This document shows positions 1 to 5,965 of a stretch of 9,943 nucleotides of DNA, in pieces; position 1 is the stretch's first letter, and every line of letters starts with the position of its first letter. A model generated the notes under the pieces. It worked only from the letters and a program-made list of their open reading frames with translations, searched no databases and was not told the DNA's origin. This DNA is from CAIYMF01 sp943329595 (GTDB taxonomy: Bacteria; Actinomycetota; Actinomycetes; S36-B12; CAIYMF01), in contig CALQEM020000127.1 in assembly GCA_943329595.2 (NCBI GenBank), positions 1 to 9,943 on the forward strand, given 5' to 3'. Position numbers and translations under genes: made by a program.

Positions 1-1610
1 CGCTGCACGGGGTGGCGCAGACCTCGGGGTCAGCAAAGTCCGGAGTGGAGCAGGACCTGTACTGGCTGCAGCCACGCTCGGTGCCCACGCTGGGCAACTG
101 GTTCCGCGCGGCCGGCTACGACACCCTGTGGAAGGGCAAGTGGCACATCTCGGAAGCCGACCTCTTCCAGCCCGGCACGTACAACCCGATGCCGTCGTAC
201 ACCAGCACCGGCGCTCCCGACCCGTACCTCGAGAGCGTCTACATGGAGGCCGGAATCCTCGAGCAGTACGGCTTCACCGGCTTCATCGGGCCGGAGCCGC
301 ACGGGAGCAACCCCCTCAACTCCGGCTCGTCGGGCCCCAACGGCGTGGGCCGCGACGCCGTGTTCGCCGACTGGAACGTCAAGGAGCTCCAGCGCCTGCG
401 CAAGTCGAGCAAGCCGTGGCTGCTGGTGTCGTCGTTCGTGAACCCACACGACATCACCCTGTGGGGCAACCTCTCGGTTGCCGCTGACCTGGCCGGCTCG
501 CCGGGCTCGTTCTACCTCACCGAGCAGCTGCAGGGCTCGAACGTGCCAAACAACTTGTTCACCTCGGTGTACGACCAGTCGAACTCCGAGGACCTGAGCA
601 CCAAGCCCGCGGCGCAGGCCGGGTTCGTGGGCAAGTACCCCCTTGGCTTCCAACCTCACGACAACGGGCTCGCCTACCACCGCTTCTACTACCAGTTGCA
701 GAAGGAGGTCGACCAGCACATCGCCAGCGTGATCAATGCGCTCACTGCTGACAAGGGCATGTACCGCGACACGATCGTGATCTACATGTCTGACCACGGC
801 GAGATGCTCGGCGCGCACGGTGGCATGTTCCAGAAGTGGCACAACGCGTACGACGAGACCGTGCGCGTGCCCATGATCTTCCACAACCCCGAGCTGTTCC
901 GGGGTCATAAGCAGACCGACATCCTCACGAGCCACGCCGACCTGCTGCCGACGATGCTCGGCCTCGCTGGCCTCGACGAGGCGAAGCTGGGCCGCGAGCT
1001 GGCCAAGACTCACACGCAGGTGAGACGCCTGGTGGGTCGCGACCTGTCGGGCTTCCTGCTCGGCGAGGTACCCGAGGCCAGGTACGCCGCCGATGCCATC
1101 TACTTCATGACCGATGACAACATTTTCAAGGGCCTCAACGCGGTGTCGTTTCTCGGCACCACGTACACGCCCGTCGACCAGCCCAACAGCGTCGAGACGG
1201 TGATCGCGCACCTGCCCACCGGTGCCGATGGCGCGATCGAGCGCTGGAAGTACTCGCGCTACTGGGACAACCCCCAGTACTGGACCAGCCCTGGCGTGCA
1301 GGATATCCAGACCTACGTGCCGGGCCTGGTCAACCAGCCGGGTGAGCGTGTTGCCGTCACGACGGTGAAGGCGCTGAACCCGACGAGTGGTCAGGTGGGA
1401 CCGGCGCCCGACGAGTTCGAAATGTACAACGTCACCGCGGACCCGGCCGAGCTCACCAACCTCGCCGACAATCCCACCTACAGCACTCAGCAGACAACGC
1501 TGGCGAACCTTCTCAACGCGCAGCGCACTGCCAAGCGCCTTGTGCCGGTGAACCAGCCGTGGGCAAACGGGTCAGCTCAGCAATTGCCGTTCCAGCCCGC
1601 TGCGAGCTAG
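1..1610 (+). CDS. Sulfatase (alkaline-phosphatase superfamily), 5' end cut off by window edge
   Basis: The reading frame is already open at base 3 (L-H-G before a GTG at 12), so the gene starts upstream and the visible ~535 residues are its C-terminal part. Numbering from the GTG at 12, residues 24-46 (VPTLGNWFRAAGYDT then KGKWHIS) are the conserved sulfatase segment with the substrate-binding Lys. NPHD at 144-147 supplies an active-site His. SDHGEMLGAHG at 260-270, then FQK at 273-275 and RVPMIF, are the metal-binding Asp-His and following Lys of the family. MYNVTADPAELTNLAD near 471-486 is the usual C-terminal motif. The C/S-x-P-S-R formylglycine site should lie just before the window and is not visible, so catalytic competence cannot be checked. 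It would hydrolyse a sulfate ester; the substrate is unknown. The next gene, dhaK, is 120 bp downstream on the same strand and may share its transcript. Confidence 0.9.
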   Translation, partial: LHGVAQTSGSAKSGVEQDLYWLQPRSVPTLGNWFRAAGYDTLWKGKWHISEADLFQPGTYNPMPSYTSTGAPDPYLESVYMEAGILEQYGFTGFIGPEPHGSNPLNSGSSGPNGVGRDAVFADWNVKELQRLRKSSKPWLLVSSFVNPHDITLWGNLSVAADLAGSPGSFYLTEQLQGSNVPNNLFTSVYDQSNSEDLSTKPAAQAGFVGKYPLGFQPHDNGLAYHRFYYQLQKEVDQHIASVINALTADKGMYRDTIVIYMSDHGEMLGAHGGMFQKWHNAYDETVRVPMIFHNPELFRGHKQTDILTSHADLLPTMLGLAGLDEAKLGRELAKTHTQVRRLVGRDLSGFLLGEVPEARYAADAIYFMTDDNIFKGLNAVSFLGTTYTPVDQPNSVETVIAHLPTGADGAIERWKYSRYWDNPQYWTSPGVQDIQTYVPGLVNQPGERVAVTTVKALNPTSGQVGPAPDEFEMYNVTADPAELTNLADNPTYSTQQTTLANLLNAQRTAKRLVPVNQPWANGSAQQLPFQPAAS

Positions 1611-1730
1611 ACGGCTAGAGGGTGTGGTCGCGCGATGGGACGTGCTCCCAGGGTGCGCATCCGGGGTGTGCCACGATGACATGCCCGGCCCCCGATTCGA
1701 CGCCGACTGCGTACAGGATGAGGACACGAG
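1611..1730 (+). other. Intergenic region, sulfatase to dhaK
   Basis: This 120-bp gap holds a short dyad at 1636-1650 (TGGGA, 5-nt loop, TCCCA), 26 nt after the sulfatase stop. It has no T-tract and is at best a weak terminator. An AGGA at 1721-1724 sits 6 nt before the dhaK ATG and serves as its Shine-Dalgarno. I saw no convincing -35/-10 pair, so read-through from the sulfatase remains possible. Confidence 0.4.
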
Positions 1731-2735
1731 ATGAAGAAGTTCATCAATGACCCCGAGTCGTTTGTTGACGAGGTGATCGAGGGCATCTTGGCGGTGCACT
1801 CAGGCTCGCTCAAAGCTGCGTCGGATGACAACCGTGCCATCGTGCGCGCCGACGCTCCGGTCGCGGGCCAGGTGGGAATTGTCACCGGGGGAGGCTCCGG
1901 CCACCTCCCGGTGTTCCTGGGTTACGTGGGCCCGGGGCTGTGCACGGGTGTTGCCATCGGAAACGTGTTCTCGTCGCCGTCGACGACCCAGGTGCTCGCC
2001 GCCACCCGCGCCAGCGACAGTGGTGCCGGGGTGCTGTACGTCTACGGCAACTACGGCGGCGACGTGCTGAACTTTGATGACGCCGCGGAGCTGGCCGACG
2101 AGGAGGGCATCACCGTACGCACGGTGCTGGTGGCCGACGACGTGACGTCGGCACCCGCCGAGCGCCGCGACGACCGCCGCGGTGTGGCCGGTCTGGCGCT
2201 CGCCTTCAAGGTGGCAGGTGCCGCCGCCGCGCAGGGGGCGACCCTCGATGAGGTCGCGGAATCGGTCGAGCATCTCAACGCGAACATGGGCTCAATGGGC
2301 GTGGGGCTATCGCCGACCATCCTGCCTGCTGCGGGACAGCCGACCTTCACGCTCGACGAGGGTGAGATGGAGATCGGCATCGGAATTCACGGCGAGCGCG
2401 GCGTGCGGCGCGGCCCACTCGAGCCGGCCGACAGCATCGCCGACGAGCTGTTCTCCGCCATCGCGGATGACCTCGCCCTGAGCAGCGGCGACTGCATCGC
2501 CGTGCTGGTGAACGGACTCGGTGCCACCCCGCCCGAGGAGCTGTACCTGCTTGCTCGCCGGGTTTCGCAGCGCTGCGTCGAGGCAGGCATCAGCATGGAG
2601 CGGACCTACGTGGGCGAGTACGCCACGAGCCTCGAGATGGCGGGTGCTTCGCTCACCGTCGTGCGCCTTGATGATCGCCTCCGTAGCCTGCTCAGCCACC
2701 CCGCGTCGTCGCCGTTCGTTGGTGCGATGCTGTGA
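1731..2735 (+). CDS. dhaK: Dihydroxyacetone kinase-type subunit DhaK (DAK1 domain)
   Basis: The 334-residue product is the normal length for a stand-alone DhaK, the subunit that binds dihydroxyacetone or a similar ketose covalently through a His before phosphoryl transfer. Visible motifs are GGGSGH (53-58, with the general-base His58), GYVGPG (64-69), GNYGGDVLNF (106-115, with Asp111 equivalent to E. coli Asp109), RRGVAGLALAFKVAGAAA (149-166) and MEIGIGIHGE (213-222), where His220 is the expected covalent-binding residue. The position of E. coli Lys104 is Gly106, and the pocket residues after GGGSGH (LPVFLGY) differ from the E. coli-type EPAHAGY. These changes resemble actinobacterial DAK proteins tied to erythrulose and tetritol catabolism, so the true substrate may not be dihydroxyacetone. 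AGGA 6 nt before the ATG supports this start. The stop overlaps the dhaL start by 4 bp (GTGA). Confidence 0.9.
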   Translation: MKKFINDPESFVDEVIEGILAVHSGSLKAASDDNRAIVRADAPVAGQVGIVTGGGSGHLPVFLGYVGPGLCTGVAIGNVFSSPSTTQVLAATRASDSGAGVLYVYGNYGGDVLNFDDAAELADEEGITVRTVLVADDVTSAPAERRDDRRGVAGLALAFKVAGAAAAQGATLDEVAESVEHLNANMGSMGVGLSPTILPAAGQPTFTLDEGEMEIGIGIHGERGVRRGPLEPADSIADELFSAIADDLALSSGDCIAVLVNGLGATPPEELYLLARRVSQRCVEAGISMERTYVGEYATSLEMAGASLTVVRLDDRLRSLLSHPASSPFVGAML

Positions 2736-3334
2736 ACGGTTCGCAGCTTGCCGCAGCGCTCGACACCGCGTGCGCGCGGCTCGCGTCGACAGGTGACGAA
2801 CTCCGCGAGCTCGACGCCGAGGTTGGCGACGGCGATCTGGGCATCACCATCACCAAGGGCGCGGCCGCCGTGCGCACACGGCTCGCTGCCCTTGCTGCTG
2901 ACGCGACTCCCAACGAGGTGGTGCTCGCAGCAGCCGAGGCCTTCGGTGAGGCGAACCCCTCGACGTTCGCCTCCCTCGTCTCCTCTGGCCTGCGCGCCGG
3001 GGCGAAGGCGACCGACCTCACTGAGGTGTCGGTCACCGAGGTGGTGGCGCTTGGCCAGGTGGTGGCCGCGACCATCATGCGCCGCGGCAAGAGCGCGGTG
3101 GGCGACAAGACGATCATCGACGCGCTGGTGCCCAGCCTCGACGCCGCCGAGCTCAGTGCTCACGATGGCGCCGCAGCGCTGGAGGCCGCGATCGCGGGAG
3201 CAGCCGCCGGAATCGCCGACACCACCGGCATTGCGGCAAAGAAGGGGCGCGCCGCGTGGGCCGGCGATCGCGGAATGGGCATTCCCGACGCGGGTGCGAC
3301 CGCCTACCTGCGATTCCTCGAGTCGTTGCGCTGA
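2732..3334 (+). CDS. dhaL: Dihydroxyacetone kinase-type subunit DhaL (DAK2, nucleotide-binding)
   Basis: The 200-residue product has the usual DhaL length; the subunit carries the ADP/ATP and Mg that phosphorylate the ketose held on DhaK. LDAEVGDGD (27-35) provides the three Mg-ligand aspartates D28, D33 and D35. GKSAVGDKTIIDALVPS (119-135) and GDRGMGIPDAGA (178-189) are the later conserved blocks. Two departures are visible. The His after GDGD (His38 in E. coli DhaL) is Leu36. The canonical SG-x-L-x-G segment reads ASLVSSGLRAGAKA (80-93). The GTG start at 2732 overlaps the dhaK TGA, a translational-coupling arrangement, and no other start fits as well. No dhaM or other PTS protein is in the window, so whether ATP or a PTS is the phosphoryl donor cannot be decided. 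Confidence 0.87.
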   Translation: MNGSQLAAALDTACARLASTGDELRELDAEVGDGDLGITITKGAAAVRTRLAALAADATPNEVVLAAAEAFGEANPSTFASLVSSGLRAGAKATDLTEVSVTEVVALGQVVAATIMRRGKSAVGDKTIIDALVPSLDAAELSAHDGAAALEAAIAGAAAGIADTTGIAAKKGRAAWAGDRGMGIPDAGATAYLRFLESLR

Positions 3335-3372
3335 GGTTCACCCCAGCGAGCGACGCCCCGATGGGCGGACCC

Positions 3373-3798
3373 CTACTTTTCGCTTGCCCAGAAGTGTGCC
3401 ATGCGGTCGGCGGCCTGCTTCGTGGTCATCGCCGCCACCTCAGACTCGCTCAGCCCCACTCGATGCAGCAGCTGGTACACGAGATCAGCGGGCAGTCCGG
3501 CCCCGGCAGCGGGAGGAGCGCCGCGCGAGGGCACGACTCGATGTGTGACACACGCCCAGAACTCGTGCTCGCTGACGTCGAGTTGGTCGCGCAGGATGTG
3601 TGCCCACAGGCGCGGGCCGTATTCACTGCTATTCGGCGGGCGTGAGATTCGGGTGCGAAGGATGCGCCCGTCGGGAATCGACAGTTCACAAGTGACATGG
3701 TGTGCGGCGCCCTTGCCGCGACTGCTGCGCACCTCGGTCCAGCCCTCGCGGGTGCAGAACGTCAGGTGGTGTTTTCGGGTGGCTGAGGGGTGGGTCAC
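3373..3798 (-). CDS. Putative toxin of an actinobacterial type II toxin-antitoxin pair
   Basis: This 141-residue product resembles from memory a widespread actinobacterial family annotated as cytotoxic translational repressor of a toxin-antitoxin stability system. Visible marks are an N-terminal KHHLTFCTREGW (9-20), a basic strand HHVTCELSIPDGRILRTRIS (33-52), then YGPRLWAHILRDQLDVSEHEFW (59-80) and a C-terminal DLVYQLLHRVGLSESEVAAM segment. The basic beta-rich N-terminal half would suit a RelE-like or RNA-binding fold, but I cannot point to confirmed catalytic residues. The GTG start lies inside the stop of the upstream antitoxin gene (GTGA overlap), so the two are translationally coupled and antitoxin comes first, as is normal. 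The gene converges on dhaL with only 38 bp between them. Toxicity is inferred from family name and gene order, not shown. Confidence 0.72.
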   Translation of the reverse strand: MTHPSATRKHHLTFCTREGWTEVRSSRGKGAAHHVTCELSIPDGRILRTRISRPPNSSEYGPRLWAHILRDQLDVSEHEFWACVTHRVVPSRGAPPAAGAGLPADLVYQLLHRVGLSESEVAAMTTKQAADRMAHFWASEK

Positions 3799-4214
3799 TG
3801 GCCGACCAACCAGTTGCGCAACTGGCTGTCGTCGGAGAGTTCGATGAGTTGCACCAGGGCCCAGTTCGGTGCGTGGTTGGAGGCAAGGCGAAGCCGCTGC
3901 GACCAGTCGACCGCGTAATCGCGCAGCACGGACACCATGTCGTTGAGGGCGTCGTCGACCGTTGAGCCATCGGCGGCCAGCGGTTGCCCCGGCAGCACGA
4001 TGGTCCAGCCTCCAGCCTCGGGCACCAGTTCGGCTCCCGAGGGGAGGTAGTCGGCCAGAAGCAGGCGCAGTCGCTCGGCGTCGACTACGGCTGAGCGGCT
4101 GGAGTCGCGCCGGATGCTCGCAGGTCGACCCTCGGCCGCCGCATCGATGAGGTTCTTCAGATGCGCGCGCCCCTCGGTGAGGGTGCTGAAGTGAGCCGGC
4201 GCAGAGGGGTTCAT
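3795..4214 (-). CDS. Putative Phd-like antitoxin
   Basis: The 139-residue product begins FSTLTEGRAHLKNLIDAAAEGRP, then ASIRRDSSRSAVVDAERL. This has the layout of a prevent-host-death (Phd/YefM-type) N-terminus: a helix that sets up DNA binding, then a strand with a conserved VVDA-type turn. A longer C-terminal part follows (GGWTIVLPG near 67-75, VDDALNDMVSVLRDYAVDW near 85-103, and WALVQLIELSDDSQLRNWLVG at the end), as in the actinobacterial antitoxin family paired with the downstream putative toxin. The ATG at 4214 is preceded exactly 6 nt upstream by TACAGT, so the mRNA is probably leaderless. The same sequence lies in a perfect 17-bp dyad, the expected place for autorepression. It is 58 bp downstream of the PPOX gene on the same strand, so read-through from the SoxR-controlled operon is possible. 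Confidence 0.75.
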   Translation of the reverse strand: MNPSAPAHFSTLTEGRAHLKNLIDAAAEGRPASIRRDSSRSAVVDAERLRLLLADYLPSGAELVPEAGGWTIVLPGQPLAADGSTVDDALNDMVSVLRDYAVDWSQRLRLASNHAPNWALVQLIELSDDSQLRNWLVGQ

Positions 4215-4220
4215 GAGCAG

Positions 4221-4226
4221 ACTGTA
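4221..4226 (-). promoter_or_regulatory. -10 hexamer TACAGT, leaderless antitoxin promoter
   Basis: On the minus strand TACAGT is followed by exactly 6 nt and then the ATG at 4214, which puts the transcription start at or near the A of the start codon. No Shine-Dalgarno is present. A second candidate, CATAAT at about 4243-4248, would give a leader of roughly 20 nt. No good -35 is seen for either. Confidence 0.5.
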
Positions 4227-4238
4227 CAGGATGTACAG
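4222..4238. promoter_or_regulatory. Perfect dyad, likely operator of the Phd-like toxin-antitoxin operon
   Basis: CTGTACA, a GGA spacer and TGTACAG form a perfect 7-bp-arm inverted repeat. It begins 8 nt upstream of the antitoxin ATG and overlaps the predicted -10 (TACAGT, 4221-4226 on the minus strand). A repressor bound here would block the promoter. The antitoxin itself is the natural candidate, by analogy with Phd-family autoregulation. Confidence 0.65.
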
Positions 4239-4272
4239 ATCATTATGTGGGCGCGATCACCCGTCGACATTG

Positions 4273-4656
4273 TCACTCCAGCGAGCGGCGCTCCATCTTC
4301 GGAATTCCCGGGGTGGTGTCGTTGATGCCCCAACTAATGATTACCGAGGGAACGATGCGGAACTGGGCCGGTGGCCCCTCTTCAATCGTCGCGCTGCCGA
4401 TGATCTTGATACCGCGGGGTGACCATGGGTTGGTGCTGGCCAGGTCGTCGATCACCACGGTCACCTGCGGGTTCGTGGTGATATTGCGGTAGCGCACGGT
4501 GGAGGTGATGTCGAAGCCGCCGGTGGTGATCGCGTCGCCGTCGACCCCGAAGGTCACCGGTGTCACGTCGGGCTTGCCGCTGGCCGACGCGCTGGCGAAC
4601 CGCATGAGCGGCTGCGCGGCGAGGTAGGCGAGCTCGGCGTCGGTGAAGGCGCTCAT
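4273..4656 (-). CDS. PPOX-class (split-barrel) F420/FMN-dependent oxidoreductase family protein
   Basis: The 127-residue product starts MSAFTDAELAYLAAQPLMRFASASASGKPDVTPVTF, the signature opening of the actinobacterial PPOX-class F420-dependent enzymes. It continues with RYRNITTNPQVTVVIDDL (55-72), PWSPRGIKIIGSATI (77-91) and a C-terminal RIVPSVIISWGI (100-111), the standard strand order of the flavin-reductase-like split barrel. Such proteins bind F420 or FMN and carry out cytosolic redox reactions; the substrate is unknown. The frame extends upstream to 4713, but the ATG at 4656 is preferred: it gives the family's normal N-terminus and makes an ATGA overlap with the preceding gene. It is the second gene of the probable SoxR-regulated pair, which fits a role against redox-cycling compounds. 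Confidence 0.83.
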   Translation of the reverse strand: MSAFTDAELAYLAAQPLMRFASASASGKPDVTPVTFGVDGDAITTGGFDITSTVRYRNITTNPQVTVVIDDLASTNPWSPRGIKIIGSATIEEGPPAQFRIVPSVIISWGINDTTPGIPKMERRSLE

Positions 4657-4934
4657 GCCGCACCTGCAGGCATCGTCGGCATGGCGATGGGGAACACGTC
4701 GAGGTTCCACCACTTCGCCATGGGCAGCGTGGTGACGGTGGCCTCCGCAGCGGCTGTGTCGTCGGCGAAGATTTCGAGGAATACTGTTCCGCGGGCGAGC
4801 GCTAGGTGCACTGTTCCGATTCGACCCTCGGCCTCAAGAACCTTGACCGCGGCCATCTCCTCGGCGGCAGTCGCGAACACTTCGGCCATGTCGGTGTCGG
4901 GCTTGAACGTGCAGAGCACGATGAAAGTTGCCAT
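4653..4934 (-). CDS. Muconolactone-isomerase-like small ferredoxin-fold protein
   Basis: The 93-residue product opens with a beta strand (MATFIVLCTFKPDTD). A helix rich in Ala and Glu follows, then GRIGTVHLALARGTVFLEIFADDTAAAEATVTTLPMA and WWNLDVFPIA. The pattern of strand, helix, strand, then an LP motif before a final strand matches muconolactone delta-isomerase-like and related dimeric alpha/beta-barrel proteins. No aromatic-degradation genes are nearby, so the isomerase reaction should not be assumed; a monooxygenase-like or quinone-handling role is equally likely. GAGGAG about 10 nt before the ATG is a clear Shine-Dalgarno. It is the first gene of an ATGA-coupled pair with the PPOX gene and diverges from soxR across a SoxR-box dyad, so induction by redox-active compounds is expected. 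Confidence 0.7.
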   Translation of the reverse strand: MATFIVLCTFKPDTDMAEVFATAAEEMAAVKVLEAEGRIGTVHLALARGTVFLEIFADDTAAAEATVTTLPMAKWWNLDVFPIAMPTMPAGAA

Positions 4935-4975
4935 GCGAGTCGATCTCCTCGGGTTTAGTGGTGGTGAGAGGTCAC

Positions 4976-5006
4976 AGCCTCACACCTCAACAATGGTTGA
5001 GGTCAA
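4976..5006 (-). promoter_or_regulatory. SoxR-type promoter of the divergent operon
   Basis: The -35 TTGACC lies at 5001-5006 and a weak -10 GAGGCT at 4976-4981, with the 19-bp spacing typical of MerR/SoxR-activated promoters. The -10 keeps only the second A and final T of the consensus, so basal activity should be low without activator. Confidence 0.55.
4985..5002. promoter_or_regulatory. SoxR box (operator) between soxR and the divergent operon
   Basis: CCTCAACAATGGTTGAGG has perfect 7-bp arms with a 4-nt centre. The outer six bases on each side, CCTCAA and TTGAGG, match the SoxR site of the E. coli soxS promoter as I recall it. On the minus strand a TTGACC -35 (5001-5006) is followed after 19 bp by GAGGCT (4976-4981), so the dyad fills an over-long spacer. 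This is the MerR-family activation architecture and makes the leftward operon the activated target. Confidence 0.85.
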
Positions 5007-5010
5007 GTGC

Positions 5011-5016
5011 TAGTGT
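5011..5016 (+). promoter_or_regulatory. -10 hexamer TAGTGT, leaderless soxR promoter
   Basis: TAGTGT ends exactly 6 nt before the soxR ATG at 5023, and no Shine-Dalgarno is seen, so the transcript probably starts at the ATG. A -35 for this hexamer would fall within the SoxR box, so SoxR binding could also limit its own transcription. Confidence 0.5.
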
Positions 5017-5022
5017 CGCGGC

Positions 5023-5505
5023 ATGTCGCGCACGGGCCACACCTTCCCCGACCTGCCCGTGGGCAAGGTGGCCGAGCGGTCGGGGGTGAGTGTGTCGGCC
5101 CTGCACTTCTACGAGGCCAACGGGCTCATCAGCAGCACGCGCAGCGCGGGCAACCAGCGGCGTTATTCGCGCCACACCCTGCGACGTATCGCGTTTATCC
5201 GAGCATCGCAACGAGTGGGCATTCCGCTAGCCGACATCCGCGAGGCGCTGGACGGCCTGCCGCGGGGCCGAACTCCCACCGCTGCCGATTGGGCGCGACT
5301 GGCCGACCGCTGGCGCCAGCGGCTCGACGACAGCATCGACCAGCTCACCCGGCTTCGCGAGGACCTCGCAAGCTGCATCGGCTGTGGCTGCCTGTCGCTC
5401 ACCACCTGCAAGCTCGCCAACTACAACGATCGTCTGGCCCAGGAGGGCGTGGGTGCGCGACGACTGCTGCCTGGCACGCCACGCGCCGAAGCCACCGGTA
5501 GCTAA
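5023..5505 (+). CDS. soxR: Redox-sensing MerR-family regulator SoxR
   Basis: The 160-residue product has a MerR winged helix-turn-helix at the N-terminus (LPVGKVAERSGVSVSALHFYE at 11-31, then GNQRRYSRHTLRRIAFIRASQRVGIPLADI). A dimerisation helix follows, then the [2Fe-2S] ligand cluster CIGCGCLSLTTC with Cys118, Cys121, Cys123 and Cys129. That cysteine spacing and the following KLANYND identify SoxR rather than another MerR protein. Oxidation of the cluster by redox-cycling compounds switches the bound dimer from inactive to activating. The adjacent 18-bp dyad is a close match to the known SoxR site. In Streptomyces SoxR controls a small set of oxidoreductase and ABM-type genes rather than soxS, and the divergent MIase-like and PPOX genes fit that pattern. 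The ATG at 5023 is supported by the leaderless -10. Confidence 0.95.
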   Translation: MSRTGHTFPDLPVGKVAERSGVSVSALHFYEANGLISSTRSAGNQRRYSRHTLRRIAFIRASQRVGIPLADIREALDGLPRGRTPTAADWARLADRWRQRLDDSIDQLTRLREDLASCIGCGCLSLTTCKLANYNDRLAQEGVGARRLLPGTPRAEATGS

Positions 5506-5553
5506 AGGCCGCGGAAAGCGCCGGCAGGCTGCCAGTGGCTTCGACGATGTCGC

Positions 5554-5841
5554 CTACGGTGCGAGGTGGTGAACTTCGATGTCAGTCTCGACCGGGACGC
5601 CGGTGAATCCGCCCTCGTGGTTCTGCGCGGCGTAGGGGTAGAGGACGGTGTCGCGGAAATTTTCCCAACTGTCCTTCGTCTCGTGCACCGCGTAAATGTG
5701 GTAGCCACCCTCGACAGCGCCGGCGCTGTGGAAGGTCTGGCCGGGAGGGAGGCTGCCGTCACTGGGGTGCAAGGCGCGGACGGAGATGTCGTACTGCTCG
5801 GCGGTACCGCCGGGCCAGAAGTGCATGATCGCGTACGTCAT
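5554..5841 (-). CDS. Small dimeric alpha/beta-barrel (ABM-like) protein, function unknown
   Basis: The 95-residue product opens with a strand (MTYAIMHFWPGG), has QYDISVRALHPSDGSLPPGQ (16-35), then HSAGAVEGGYHIYAVHETKDSWENFRDTVLYP. The pattern of strand, helix, HSAG-x-x-EGG-hydrophobic strand and W-x-x-F helix is that of the ABM/stress-responsive dimeric barrel proteins common in Actinomycetota. I see no cofactor site and assign no reaction. AAGGA 6 nt before the ATG is its ribosome binding site. It converges on soxR with 48 bp between stops and lies 124 bp downstream of vapC. No SoxR-like dyad precedes it, so membership of the SoxR regulon is not supported despite the proximity. Confidence 0.72.
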   Translation of the reverse strand: MTYAIMHFWPGGTAEQYDISVRALHPSDGSLPPGQTFHSAGAVEGGYHIYAVHETKDSWENFRDTVLYPYAAQNHEGGFTGVPVETDIEVHHLAP

Positions 5842-5965
5842 GAGGATTCCTTAGTGTGAGAGTGGTGCCGGTGGAACGAGGTCACCCTTCATCATCCGCG
5901 TGTTGCAGCGGGCTAACTACCGTGGTGGCACGGTGATCACGTGGGCGTGCGGCTAGCTGGGGCTC
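5842..5965 (-). other. Intergenic region, vapC to ABM-like gene
   Basis: A 6-bp dyad at 5919-5934 (ACCGTG, 4-nt loop, CACGGT) lies 32 nt past the vapC stop and could be a weak factor-independent terminator, though no U-tract follows. No clear promoter for the downstream gene was recognised, only its ribosome binding site. Confidence 0.35.

Noticed and set aside
30..1211. A 393-codon open frame on the minus strand opposite the sulfatase
   Set aside because: It is rich in Arg, Val, His and Gly with no recognisable domain, as expected from the complement of GC-rich coding DNA; the plus-strand frame carries all the sulfatase motifs.
2606..3163. Long minus-strand frames opposite dhaL
   Set aside because: Low-complexity Arg/Ala/Gly-rich translation without domain features; the DhaL frame has conserved metal-binding motifs and a coupled start.
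3354..3367. Hairpin CGCCC-CGAT-GGGCG between convergent dhaL and the putative toxin gene
   Set aside because: Only a 5-bp stem with no adjacent T-tract; too weak to call a terminator in GC-rich DNA.
4657..4713. Upstream start at 4713 for the PPOX gene
   Set aside because: The added 19 residues do not belong to the family, and the ATG at 4656 gives the standard MSAFTDAEL start with an ATGA overlap.
4965..4985. GTGAG...CTCAC imperfect inverted repeat next to the SoxR box
   Set aside because: Short arms with a long spacer; expected by chance and outside the MerR-type spacer geometry.
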